From Methylobacter sp. (lineage in GTDB: Bacteria; Pseudomonadota; Gammaproteobacteria; Methylococcales; Methylomonadaceae): 20,810 bases of DNA. The stretch is taken from NCBI RefSeq assembly GCF_023227905.1, contig NZ_JALOCF010000062.1:1-20810 (forward strand). Reading direction: 5' to 3'. Position numbers and translations under genes: made by a program. This document shows, piece after piece, positions 1 through 6,863 of this stretch (the stretch's first letter is position 1; each line of letters begins with the position of its first letter). Under the pieces are notes generated by a model. The model was given only the letters and a program-made list of their open reading frames with translations, searched no databases and was not told the origin of the DNA.

Positions 1-701
1 GCGACCAATCCTGCTCTGGCTCCGGCTTCAATCGCCATGTTGCACAGCGTCATCCGGCCTTCCATCGACAGTTCCCTGACCGCTGAACCGGTATATTCGA
101 TCACATAGCCGGTACCGCCCGCCGTACCGATTTTACCGGTAATTGCCAAGGCAATGTCTTTTGCCGAGGCGAATTTGGACAATTCGCCGTTGACCACCAC
201 TTGCATGGTTTTGGACTTTTTCTGCGGCAAGGTTTGGGTCGCCATTACATGCTCGACCTCGGAAGTGCCTATGCCGAAAGCCAATGCGCCGAATGCGCCA
301 TGCGTAGCGGTATGGCTGTCGCCGCACACCACGACCATGCCGGGATGAACAAAACCGTGCTCAGGCACAACAACATGAATTACGCCGTTGTTCGGATTGG
401 ACATGTCATACAGATTTAAGCCGTTCACGCGGCAGTTGTCAGCCATGGTTTCGATCTGTTTTTTTGCAATCGGATCGGCAATAGGCAAGTTGCGGTTTTT
501 GGTCGGTACGCAGTGATCCATTGTGGCGAGAATGCTGTGCGGATTGCGCACCTTGCGACCCGATAAGCGCAGGCCTTCAAAGGCCTGTGGACTGGTAACT
601 TCATGCATCAAGTGACGGTCAACATAAAGCAAAGGAGCCTGCCCAGCCTCATCAACGACAAGATGGCTGTCCCAGATTTTTTCATACATGGTCTTTTTCA
701 T
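1..701 (-). CDS. leuC: 3-isopropylmalate dehydratase large subunit, N-terminal 233 residues (runs off the window)
   Basis: Isopropylmalate isomerase large subunit, which converts 2-isopropylmalate to 3-isopropylmalate in leucine biosynthesis with LeuD as the small subunit. The reverse strand from the ATG at 701 reads without a stop to the window edge. It matches LeuC closely: an N-terminal YEKIWDSHLV segment, LLYVDRHLMHEVTSPQAFEG, a MDHCVPT motif, then VVCGDSHTATHGAFGALAFG and GTSEVEHVMATQTL, and near the edge LSMEGRMTLCNMAIEAGARA. The family is about 470 residues, so roughly half is present. The three cysteines that bind the 4Fe-4S cluster lie in the missing part. A GGA stretch lies about 8 bases before the ATG. 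leuD, the usual neighbour, would lie outside the window. The identification is very secure. Confidence 0.97.
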   Translation of the reverse strand, partial: MKKTMYEKIWDSHLVVDEAGQAPLLYVDRHLMHEVTSPQAFEGLRLSGRKVRNPHSILATMDHCVPTKNRNLPIADPIAKKQIETMADNCRVNGLNLYDMSNPNNGVIHVVVPEHGFVHPGMVVVCGDSHTATHGAFGALAFGIGTSEVEHVMATQTLPQKKSKTMQVVVNGELSKFASAKDIALAITGKIGTAGGTGYVIEYTGSAVRELSMEGRMTLCNMAIEAGARAGLV

Positions 702-795
702 AGCGTATTCCAAAGCGTGCATAACGACTCTACATTGAGCGTATGGCGTGTTACAGGATCAATCAAAAGCATAGCAAGACTATGCGTAACTGTAT

Positions 796-825
796 ATTAT
801 CCTCTAAAAGAGAGTTGGTTTGCAA
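796..825 (-). promoter_or_regulatory. Candidate sigma-70 promoter for leuC
   Basis: Read on the minus strand there is TTGCAA (820-825), an 18-bp spacer and GATAAT (796-801). The start point would fall near 788-790, about 88 bases before the leuC ATG. A perfect 6-bp hairpin (GCATAG at 785-780, CTATGC at 774-769, then four T) would form at the very 5' end of the transcript, perhaps as a stabilising or regulatory leader structure. I found no leucine-rich leader peptide, so classical leucine attenuation is not supported. Confidence 0.4.
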
Positions 826-967
826 TTTGCTAGAAGATACTCTCGCAAATAGACTTGCAATGCTTGTTATTCCTGTTGCGTTGCACTGTTGAAGGCACGA
901 GGACGCTCGGATACCATGCAACTGAATGTGCGCTAACTTCAAGTCATGGTTAGCACTTTTATGATAG

Positions 968-1159
968 CAATGGCTGGTTTTTCCAGTCGTCACAGAGATA
1001 GGATACTTTGGTCATTTTTATCCCGAAAACCGCCGTGTCCGAGGAGTTCGTAAAGCCTTTAAACAGGGCATGGCAAACGGGATTGAAGCTTATGAATTTT
1101 TTGCCGGCGACTTGATGGGAAGCATTTGTAGAAGCCGGTTATCTGATTGCCGCAAATAA
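968..1159 (+). pseudogene. Possible decayed gene fragment between leuC and glnA
   Basis: This stretch of the leuC-glnA gap is open on the plus strand and its 3' part reads like real protein. From about 1016 it gives YPENRRVRGVRKAFKQGMA followed by NGIEAYEFFAGDLM, then loses that character at about 1117. One extra G at 1118 would explain the change: skipping it gives EAFVEAGYLIAANK. There is no plausible start codon or ribosome site. I do not recognise the family. The rest of 702-1157 holds no convincing gene. It may be the tail of a gene broken by rearrangement, or chance. Confidence 0.25.
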
Positions 1160-1184
1160 AAAACGCCCCTTGCGGGGCGTTTTT
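1158..1184 (-). terminator. Second, symmetric terminator downstream of glnA
   Basis: AAAAACGCCCC (from 1158), a TTGC loop and GGGGCGTTTT form a GC-rich stem flanked by A and T tracts on both sides. It can therefore stop transcription in either direction. It lies about 45 bases past the glnA stop codon and behind a first terminator, giving glnA a double stop. Confidence 0.85.
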
Positions 1185-1195
1185 GTGCCTGCTGT

Positions 1196-1220
1196 AAAAA
1201 GGGCGGCTGGATAGTCGCCC
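1196..1220 (-). terminator. First terminator downstream of glnA
   Basis: On the minus strand, 8 bases after the glnA stop, GGGCG, a mismatch and CT pair with AG, a mismatch and CGCCC around a four-base loop. Five T residues follow. This is a standard Rho-independent terminator for glnA. Confidence 0.75.
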
Positions 1221-1227
1221 GTAATTC

Positions 1228-2637
1228 TTACAAGCTGTAGTACATGTCGTATTCAGCAGGATGTGTGCTCATACGGATGCGGGTTACTTCTTCCATTTTC
1301 AAACTAATGTAGCCGTCAATTGCATCATTAGTGAATACACCGCCGCGCGTCAAGAATTCACGATCATTGTCCAGAGCGTCTAATGCTTGGTCGAATGAGT
1401 GGCAAACTTGCGGAATGTTTCTAGCTTCTTCCGCCGGTAAATCGTACAAATCTTTATCCATAGCATCGCCAGGATGGATTTTGTTTTGAATGCCGTCCAA
1501 GCCAGCCATCAACATTGCTGAGAATGCCAGATAAGGGTTTGCAGTGGAGTCAGGGAAGCGAACTTCGATACGACGGCCTTTTGGGTTGTTGACAAAAGGA
1601 ATACGGATGGAAGCTGAACGGTTGCGTGCAGAGTAAGCCAGCATAACGGGCGCTTCAAAGCCTGGGACCAGACGTTTGTAGCTGTTGGTTGATGCGTTGG
1701 TGAAAGCGTTTAATGCTTTAGCGTGTTTGATGATACCGCCGATATAGAACAGAGCAGTTTCAGATAAGCCGCCGTACAGGTTGCCTGTGAACAGGTTGAC
1801 GCCGTCTTTAGCTAAAGATTGGTGCACGTGCATACCGCTGCCGTTGTCGCCAACCAGTGGTTTAGGCATGAAAGTTGCTGTTTTGCCGTATGCGTGTGCA
1901 ATGTTGGCAACGACATATTTCAGTTCCAAAACTTCGTCGGCTTTTTTAACCAGTGTGTTGAACCTTACGCCGATTTCGCACTGACCAGCCGTTGCTACTT
2001 CGTGATGGTGAACTTCAGTAATTTGGCCCATTTCTTCCAGCGTCAAACACATTGCAGAACGCATGTCTTGGAAAGAATCAACTGGAGGTACAGGGAAATA
2101 GCCGCCTTTAACGCCAGGACGGTGACCGGTGTTGCCGTCAGGATAGACTTTTTCAGAGTTCCAGCCCGCTTCTTCTGAATCGACTTTGTAGAAAGATCCG
2201 CTCATATCGGTGCCCCAACGGACATCGTCAAAAATGAAGAATTCGTTTTCAGGGCCGAAGAATGCTGTGTCGGCAATGCCGGTTGATTTCAAGTAAGCTT
2301 CTGCACGTTTGGCGATAGAGCGCGGGTCGCGTTCGTAACCTTGCATGTTTTTGGGTTCAATGATGTCGCAACGCAAGATTAAGGTGTTGTCATCAAAAAA
2401 GGGGTCCATAACGGCAGTGGATGGATCAGGCATTAAGATCATGTCTGATTCATTGATGTGTTTCCAGCCTGCAACTGAAGAACCGTCAAACATGTTACCT
2501 TCTTCAAAGGTATCTTCATCAATTGAATGGGCAGGGAATGTTACATGCTGCTCTTTACCACGAGTGTCACAAAAACGAAAATCGACGAATTTTACGTCAT
2601 TTTCCTTGATCAATTTAAGTACTTTTTCTGCGGACAT
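1228..2637 (-). CDS. glnA: Glutamine synthetase, type I (GSI-beta, adenylylation-regulated)
   Basis: Cytoplasmic dodecameric enzyme that makes glutamine from glutamate, ammonium and ATP, the main entry point for ammonium. The 469-residue length is that of GSI-beta enzymes. Visible motifs include MFDGSSVAGWKHINESDM near residue 50, the ATP-site GDNGSGMHVHQS, the glutamate-site VPGFEAPVMLAYSARNRSAS, and KDLYDLPAEE containing the tyrosine (about residue 398) that GlnE adenylylates. The C terminus STHPAEYDMYYSL is typical. The start is backed by AGGAAAC about 8 bases upstream. The gene is transcribed away from the porin-glnK-amtB block and shares its control region with it. A weak -24/-12-like element lies just upstream. 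Two terminators follow. The identification is secure. Confidence 0.98.
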   Translation of the reverse strand: MSAEKVLKLIKENDVKFVDFRFCDTRGKEQHVTFPAHSIDEDTFEEGNMFDGSSVAGWKHINESDMILMPDPSTAVMDPFFDDNTLILRCDIIEPKNMQGYERDPRSIAKRAEAYLKSTGIADTAFFGPENEFFIFDDVRWGTDMSGSFYKVDSEEAGWNSEKVYPDGNTGHRPGVKGGYFPVPPVDSFQDMRSAMCLTLEEMGQITEVHHHEVATAGQCEIGVRFNTLVKKADEVLELKYVVANIAHAYGKTATFMPKPLVGDNGSGMHVHQSLAKDGVNLFTGNLYGGLSETALFYIGGIIKHAKALNAFTNASTNSYKRLVPGFEAPVMLAYSARNRSASIRIPFVNNPKGRRIEVRFPDSTANPYLAFSAMLMAGLDGIQNKIHPGDAMDKDLYDLPAEEARNIPQVCHSFDQALDALDNDREFLTRGGVFTNDAIDGYISLKMEEVTRIRMSTHPAEYDMYYSL

Positions 2638-2667
2638 TTATTTTGTTTCCTGAGATGAGTTATATGG

Positions 2668-2685
2668 GATCAGCGTATATGCCAA
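2668..2685 (-). promoter_or_regulatory. Weak sigma-54-like promoter candidate for glnA
   Basis: On the minus strand TTTGGCATATACGCTGAT resembles the -24 box (TTGGCA) well, but the -12 box has GA where GC is nearly invariant. The position is sensible: the start would be near 2658, about 20 bases before the glnA ATG, with the two NtrC-like sites about 135 and 165 bases upstream. Because of the -12 mismatch it is only a candidate. glnA may also use a sigma-70 promoter that I could not pin down. Confidence 0.3.
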
Positions 2686-2783
2686 ACACTATAACGATAC
2701 CATTTTTTTTAATGGATTAGCCACTAAAAAAACGAAGCGTAATAATCGGTGTTTTTAAGGGGAGGATCAGTAAGTTGGTTAAT

Positions 2784-2800
2784 TGCACTGCTGTGGTGCC
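2784..2800. promoter_or_regulatory. NtrC (NRI) binding site, distal
   Basis: TGCACTGCTGTGGTGCC is a 17-bp interrupted palindrome with half-sites TGCAC and GTGCC. The NtrC consensus is TGCAC-N7-GTGCA, so 9 of 10 half-site positions match. It lies between divergent glnA and the porin operon, next to a second similar site. Confidence 0.7.
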
Positions 2801-2814
2801 TAAGCGTTTTGCAA

Positions 2815-2831
2815 TGCCCAAAATGGGTGCG
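2815..2831. promoter_or_regulatory. NtrC (NRI) binding site, proximal
   Basis: TGCCCAAAATGGGTGCG has half-sites TGCCC and GTGCG, matching 8 of 10 positions of the NtrC TGCAC-N7-GTGCA consensus. Its centre is 31 bp from that of the distal site, about three helical turns. This resembles the paired enhancer sites upstream of the enterobacterial glnA promoter. From here the enhancer could serve both directions. Confidence 0.65.
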
Positions 2832-2973
2832 AATTATTTTTTTGCTTTGTTATGTGATTAGCAGAGCATTTAAATTGCTGAGTTTGAGTAAGTGTTTTAA
2901 CTTATTGAATGTAAAAAAAATAAAACTAGTATGTTTAAAGTATTGTTCCTCAGGAAATATTGTAAAAATGTAA

Positions 2974-2990
2974 TTGGCATTGCATTTGCA
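2974..2990 (+). promoter_or_regulatory. Sigma-54 (RpoN) promoter of the porin-glnK-amtB operon
   Basis: TTGGCATTGCATTTGCA fits the sigma-54 consensus TTGGCAC-N5-TTGCW, with one change at the end of the -24 box. GG at 2976-2977 is exactly 10 bases from GC at 2988-2989. Transcription should start near 3001, leaving a 42-base leader before the porin ATG. Two NtrC-like sites lie about 180 and 210 bases upstream, within range for DNA looping. Confidence 0.8.
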
Positions 2991-3042
2991 TGGAGTTGTT
3001 TAGGGGAATTTGCACTTAATCAATTATTAAGGATTTTTATTT

Positions 3043-4410
3043 ATGAAGAACCATCCAAACAATAGTCGTTTTGAACTAAAGCCGTTGGCTTTGGGAGTAG
3101 CTTTAATTATCGGTTTCGGTACGGCTCAGGCAAAGAGCCTGACTGAGGCCAGCACTTTGCTTGAGACGGTGGGTGATCCTAACGAAAGCAAGTTCATGAA
3201 AGACAATGGACTGAAAATTGGCGGTTGGGCCAACGCAGGCATTACTTATAACGCGGCTAGTCCCGACAATAACTTCAACGGTCCGGTGACTTTCGCCGAT
3301 CGCTCCGGCGAATTTCAGTTGAACCAATTAAACCTGTTCGCGCAGCGTGCCGTCGCGGCCGAAGGCGATGCCTGGGATTTCGGCGGACGTGTGGATGCAA
3401 TGTTCGGTACCGATGCGATTTTCACCCAGGCATACGGCGTGCCTGCTTTCGATGTCAACACCGGACAGCCATTGAACCGGAGCCATTGGGACCTGAATAT
3501 GCTCGGCAGCAGCGACAACCGCTTTTACGATATTGCGCTGCCACAGGCTTATGCCGAGATTTACGCCCCGCTAGGCAATGGACTGAATATCAAGGCCGGC
3601 CACTTCTATACACCGATCGGCTATGAAACGGTTCCCGCCCCGGACAATTTCTTCTATACCCATGCCTACACCATGCAATATGGCGAACCGTTCACTCATA
3701 CCGGGGTGATGGGCAACTACACTGTCGACAAGAACTGGGCGGTGATGGGCGGTGCAGTGACCGGCAGCGCCACCGGTGGTTGGGATGGCGGCTGGGATAA
3801 ACAGTTGGGCAACTGGGCGGGCCTGGCCGGCACGACCTGGACCAGCGATGACAAGAACACCTCCGCGAATGTTAGCGGTACCTATGGCGGCACGTCTGAG
3901 CACAGCAGCCAATCCTGGGGCTTATACAGCTTAGTGCTCAAGCACAACATCACCGATAAAACCCACCTGGTTTTGCAGCATGACCATGGCTACGCCAACG
4001 GCGTCTTGCTGGGCGGTGCGTCTACCGATACCGAATGGTACGGCATCAATTCGCATTTAACTTATGACGTTAAGGACAACCTGACGGCGGGCATTCGTGC
4101 TGAATGGTTCCGCGACCAGAACGGTTTCAGGGTCTGCTCTCCGGCCCGTGTCGCCGCGGCGACCAACGGAGCAGGTAACAGTTACGCTCTTGGTGATCAG
4201 CCTAACAACAGTACTTGTAACGCTGCCAGTTATTATGCCGTTACCGCAGGGCTGAACTGGAAGCCGATGAAATGGCTGAACATCCGTCCGAACGTGCGTT
4301 ATGACTGGGTCGATGGCACCGTTGCCGCGACCGGCGGCCAGTATCGGCCTTTCGGCAATGCCAAGCAGGACCAATTCCTGTTCTCGACCGATTTCGCAGT
4401 CAGCTTTTAA
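3043..4410 (+). CDS. Outer-membrane beta-barrel porin, OmpL-like (bbp2 / porin-2 type)
   Basis: The 455-residue protein begins with a signal peptide ending near GFGTAQA (about residue 30) and ends in FSTDFAVSF, the terminal phenylalanine typical of barrels inserted by the BAM machinery. Alternating aromatic strands run throughout, such as LKIGGWANAGITYN, FQLNQLNLFAQRAV, AYAEIYAPLGNGLNIKAGHF and YAVTAGLNWKPMKWLNIRPN. This pattern and the WAN-G-TYN start fit the putative beta-barrel porin-2 (OmpL-like) family. The substrate is not known. AAGGA lies about 10 bases before the ATG. The gene is first in an operon with glnK and amtB behind a sigma-54 promoter, which suggests passage of a small nitrogen source across the outer membrane under nitrogen limitation. 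That role is inferred from context. One cysteine pair (in FRVCSP and STCNA) may form a disulfide in a long loop. Confidence 0.85.
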   Translation: MKNHPNNSRFELKPLALGVALIIGFGTAQAKSLTEASTLLETVGDPNESKFMKDNGLKIGGWANAGITYNAASPDNNFNGPVTFADRSGEFQLNQLNLFAQRAVAAEGDAWDFGGRVDAMFGTDAIFTQAYGVPAFDVNTGQPLNRSHWDLNMLGSSDNRFYDIALPQAYAEIYAPLGNGLNIKAGHFYTPIGYETVPAPDNFFYTHAYTMQYGEPFTHTGVMGNYTVDKNWAVMGGAVTGSATGGWDGGWDKQLGNWAGLAGTTWTSDDKNTSANVSGTYGGTSEHSSQSWGLYSLVLKHNITDKTHLVLQHDHGYANGVLLGGASTDTEWYGINSHLTYDVKDNLTAGIRAEWFRDQNGFRVCSPARVAAATNGAGNSYALGDQPNNSTCNAASYYAVTAGLNWKPMKWLNIRPNVRYDWVDGTVAATGGQYRPFGNAKQDQFLFSTDFAVSF

Positions 4411-4459
4411 CGCAGCTTGATAGAAACATCAAGGTCAGCGCTTTAAGCGATGCAAGAGC

Positions 4460-4493
4460 AAAGTAGAGTGTAGCAAGGTAAATATTCTACTTT
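4460..4493 (+). other. Stem-loop between porin and glnK
   Basis: AAAGTAGA (4460-4467) is perfectly complementary to TCTACTTT (4486-4493) across an 18-base loop. It has no GC-rich core and no following U tract, so it is not a standard terminator. It could set the relative amounts of porin and glnK-amtB message, for example as a processing or 3'-protection site. No separate sigma-54 promoter is visible between the porin and glnK. Confidence 0.4.
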
Positions 4494-4526
4494 AAGCTGG
4501 ATTTTAAATTTATAAAAGAGGCTCAA

Positions 4527-4865
4527 ATGAAACTGATAACTGCTGTTGTTAAACCCTTTAAGCTCGACGATGTTCGAGAGGCGCTTTCGGATATAGGAGT
4601 TTCCGGGGTAACCGTCACTGAAGTAAAAGGTTTCGGTCGTCAGAAGGGGCATACCGAGCTTTATCGCGGCGCTGAATATGTGGTTGATTTTTTACCGAAG
4701 GCCAAAATAGAAGTGGCAGTGGCTGACACTATGTTGGAACAGGCCGTAGAAGCCATTACCAAGGCAGCCAATACCGGAAAAATTGGGGACGGTAAAATTT
4801 TTGTAACCGATTTAGAGCAGGTTGTCCGGATTCGTACCGGGGAAACCGGCGAAGAAGCGCTTTAA
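4527..4865 (+). CDS. glnK: Nitrogen regulatory protein PII (GlnK type), copy 1
   Basis: Trimeric cytoplasmic signal protein that binds ATP/ADP and 2-oxoglutarate and, when deuridylylated, plugs the AmtB channel. The 112 residues match PII over the full length: MKLITAVVKPFKLDDVREAL, the T-loop EVKGFGRQKGHTELYRGAEY with the uridylylated tyrosine at residue 51, TGKIGDGKIFV (nucleotide-binding B-loop) and VIRIRTGE-like VVRIRTGETGEEAL at the end. GAGG precedes the start. amtB follows after 15 bases, the classical glnK-amtB pairing. It differs from the second copy (6511) mainly in residues 60-80 and the C-terminal acids. The call as GlnK rather than GlnB rests on linkage to amtB. Confidence 0.96.
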   Translation: MKLITAVVKPFKLDDVREALSDIGVSGVTVTEVKGFGRQKGHTELYRGAEYVVDFLPKAKIEVAVADTMLEQAVEAITKAANTGKIGDGKIFVTDLEQVVRIRTGETGEEAL

Positions 4866-4880
4866 TATCAAGGGGGAACT

Positions 4881-6239
4881 ATGAAACAACTTTTAACTAC
4901 CTTTATCCTGATTGCCTTATTCGGTTACGCGGGACTTTCTTTTGCGGAGCCTGCCGCGGCAATTACGGAAGCTGCCGTGTCGGCCGTTCCGGTAGCGACA
5001 CCGGCGCCTGAAGTCAACAAAGGCGACACAGCCTGGATGATGGTTTCAACTCTATTGGTTATCATGATGGTGGTGCCCGGCCTGGGGCTGTTCTATGGTG
5101 GCTTAGTGCGCAGTAAAAACATGCTGTCGGTATTGATGCAGGTAATGGTGGTGTTCTCAATGATTGCCGTGCTGTGGGCCATTTACGGCTATAGTCTGGC
5201 ATTCGGAGGCGAAGGCCTGATCATCGGCAACTTTAGCAAGGCGTTTCTAATGGGCGTAACCCCCGATTCTCTCGCGGATACTTTCACCGATAACGTAAAG
5301 ATCCCTGAGTTTATATTTATTGCTTTTCAATCCACATTTGCAGGTATTACCTGCGCGCTGATCGTCGGTTCATTTGCCGAGCGTATCAAATTTAGCGCGG
5401 TATTGTTGTTTTCCGTCATCTGGTTCACGTTTAGCTATTTGCCGATTGCCCATATGGTCTGGGGCGCAGGCGGTTACCTGTTAGGCAAAGGAGCGCTTGA
5501 TTTCGCCGGCGGTACAGTTGTGCATATTAACGCGGCCATGGCAGGTCTGGTAGGCGCTTATATGGTAGGCAAACGCATCGGTTACGGAAAAGAGGCGATG
5601 ACGCCGCATAGCCTGACGTTGACCATGGTAGGCGCCTCGCTGTTATGGGTAGGCTGGTTCGGCTTTAACGCCGGATCTAATCTTGAATCCAACGGCGGTG
5701 CTACACTGGCTTTCATCAATACCCTGCTGGCGACTTCTACAGCTGTTCTTGCCTGGTCGGCGGGCGAAGCCGTAATCAGGGGTAAGGCCTCAATGCTGGG
5801 CGCTGCTTCTGGCGCGGTGGCCGGCTTAGTGGCTATCACCCCGGCTTGTGGTTCGGTGGGCCCTATGGGTTCTATCGTTATAGGATTGGCGGGCGGTTTC
5901 TTGTGTTTATGGGGCGTCAACAATCTTAAGAGGATGCTTGGCGCTGACGACTCGCTTGATGTGTTCGGCGTGCATGGCGTAGGCGGCATTGTCGGCGCGC
6001 TGCTGACCGGCGTGTTTACCGCTCCCGGCCTGGGCGGCACAGGTGGCGAGGATTTCTCCATTGGCAGCCAGTTGCTGATCCAGGCTGAAGGCGTGGCTAT
6101 CACCATTGTCTGGTCGGGCGTGGTGTCCTATATTGCATACAAAGTTGTCGGTATGCTGGTCGGCCTTAGAGTCAGTGAAGAAGTTGAACGCGCTGGGCTG
6201 GATGTCTCCAGCCATGGCGAAACCGCATATCACATTTAG
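4881..6239 (+). CDS. amtB: Ammonium transporter, Amt/MEP/Rh family, copy 1
   Basis: Trimeric inner-membrane ammonium channel. The 452-residue protein has a cleavable signal peptide (to about residue 22), an alanine/proline-rich stretch, then eleven expected membrane helices. Family motifs are present: GLFYGGLVRSKN (residues 69-80), FQSTFAGIT with pore phenylalanine, SFAERIKFSA, DFAGGTVVHINA with the conserved Asp207 and first pore histidine His215, GWFGFNAGS, and SLDVFGVHGVGG with the second pore histidine His365. The 150-residue spacing between the two histidines equals that in E. coli AmtB. The cytoplasmic tail ends HGETAYHI, the region GlnK contacts. The gene lies 15 bases after glnK and is preceded by a GGGGG ribosome site. 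A strong terminator follows. Confidence 0.97.
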   Translation: MKQLLTTFILIALFGYAGLSFAEPAAAITEAAVSAVPVATPAPEVNKGDTAWMMVSTLLVIMMVVPGLGLFYGGLVRSKNMLSVLMQVMVVFSMIAVLWAIYGYSLAFGGEGLIIGNFSKAFLMGVTPDSLADTFTDNVKIPEFIFIAFQSTFAGITCALIVGSFAERIKFSAVLLFSVIWFTFSYLPIAHMVWGAGGYLLGKGALDFAGGTVVHINAAMAGLVGAYMVGKRIGYGKEAMTPHSLTLTMVGASLLWVGWFGFNAGSNLESNGGATLAFINTLLATSTAVLAWSAGEAVIRGKASMLGAASGAVAGLVAITPACGSVGPMGSIVIGLAGGFLCLWGVNNLKRMLGADDSLDVFGVHGVGGIVGALLTGVFTAPGLGGTGGEDFSIGSQLLIQAEGVAITIVWSGVVSYIAYKVVGMLVGLRVSEEVERAGLDVSSHGETAYHI

Positions 6240-6283
6240 TTTCATGGCGAACTTTCCTTAAAGATAAATCTTTTCGGGTAAAC

Positions 6284-6314
6284 AACGGGCTCACTGTACA
6301 GTGCGCCCGTTTTT
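6284..6314 (+). terminator. Terminator of the porin-glnK-amtB operon
   Basis: AACGGGC, a one-base mismatch and CACTG pair with CAGTG, a mismatch and GCCCGTT, closed by a two-base loop and followed by a run of T residues. It lies 45 bases after the amtB stop and separates the first glnK-amtB unit from the second, so the second pair needs its own promoter. Confidence 0.85.
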
Positions 6315-6402
6315 GCGTTTGAAGAAAAATAGGAATGGGGAAACAAATACATCAGTTCGTGTTTTTATCAGGCTCGTTATACCCAAAGGGCATAAGTTTC
6401 GT

Positions 6403-6423
6403 TTGAGCAGACAAGCTGCTCAA
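6403..6423. promoter_or_regulatory. Perfect inverted repeat upstream of second glnK (operator candidate)
   Basis: TTGAGCAG-ACAAG-CTGCTCAA is an exact 8+8 inverted repeat with a five-base spacer, centred about 98 bases before the glnK start and about 20 bases upstream of a candidate -35 box. It does not match the NtrC consensus. It may bind an unidentified activator or form an RNA hairpin. Confidence 0.45.
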
Positions 6424-6434
6424 CTCAGCTTTAA

Positions 6435-6463
6435 TTGTATGTTGATGGTTAATTCACTATGAT
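6435..6463 (+). promoter_or_regulatory. Candidate sigma-70 promoter for second glnK-amtB
   Basis: TTGTAT (6435-6440), a 17-bp spacer and TATGAT (6458-6463, 5 of 6 to TATAAT). The start would be near 6470, about 40 bases before the glnK ATG. I found no GG-N10-GC sigma-54 pattern between 6315 and 6510, so this unit appears to be controlled differently from the first. Confidence 0.4.
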
Positions 6464-6510
6464 TGCGGTGGATATTTTTAATACTTTTTGCAACTTGACT
6501 GAGAGATAAC

Positions 6511-6849
6511 ATGAAACTAATAACAGCGATCATTAAACCGTTCAAATTGGATGATGTCCGAGAAGCATTATCTGAAATTGGCGTTGCTGGCGTTACTGCA
6601 ACAGAAGTAAAAGGCTTCGGTCGTCAGAAAGGCCACACCGAATTGTACAGAGGTGCCGAGTATGTAGTTGATTTTTTACCTAAAGTTAAACTGGAAATCG
6701 CTGTTTCTGATGATGTTCTGGATAAAGCCGTCGAGACGATCGTTAACGCGGCCAATACCGGCAAAATCGGCGATGGAAAAATATTTGTATCAAATTTAGA
6801 GCAGGTTATCCGTATTAGAACGGGGGAGACCGGCGAAGATGCCATTTAG
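6511..6849 (+). CDS. glnK: Nitrogen regulatory protein PII (GlnK type), copy 2
   Basis: A second full-length 112-residue PII protein. It has the same landmarks as copy 1: the MKLITAIIKPFKLDDVREAL start, the T-loop with Tyr51 in KGHTELYRGAEY, the B-loop NTGKIGDGKIFVSN and the C terminus RIRTGETGEDAI. It is very close to copy 1, differing mostly in the stretch after FLPK (VKLEIAVSDDVLDKAVETIV against AKIEVAVADTMLEQAVEAIT). A GAGAG ribosome site precedes it and a second amtB follows after 14 bases. Two closely similar PII proteins beside two Amt channels suggest either a recent tandem duplication or dedicated PII-Amt pairs. Both can probably be uridylylated. Confidence 0.96.
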   Translation: MKLITAIIKPFKLDDVREALSEIGVAGVTATEVKGFGRQKGHTELYRGAEYVVDFLPKVKLEIAVSDDVLDKAVETIVNAANTGKIGDGKIFVSNLEQVIRIRTGETGEDAI

Positions 6850-6863
6850 GCGCAAGGAAAAAA

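Noticed and set aside
929..959. Plus-strand hairpin GTG-CG-CTAAC / GTTAGCAC followed by T residues, as a terminator
   Set aside because: There is no plus-strand gene upstream for it to terminate and the stem contains a two-base bulge.
763..993. Minus-strand open frame of 76 codons upstream of leuC, considered as a leucine leader peptide
   Set aside because: It has no run of leucine codons and overlaps the candidate leuC promoter, so it is not a plausible attenuation peptide.
2701..2715. CCATT-T7-AATGG hairpin upstream of glnA
   Set aside because: The stem is short, the loop is a plain T run, and chance is likely in an AT-rich leader.
5582..6106. Open frame of 174 codons on the minus strand inside the first amtB
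   Set aside because: It is an antisense shadow of the amtB coding frame, rich in Pro/Ala/Thr, with no ribosome site and no family resemblance.
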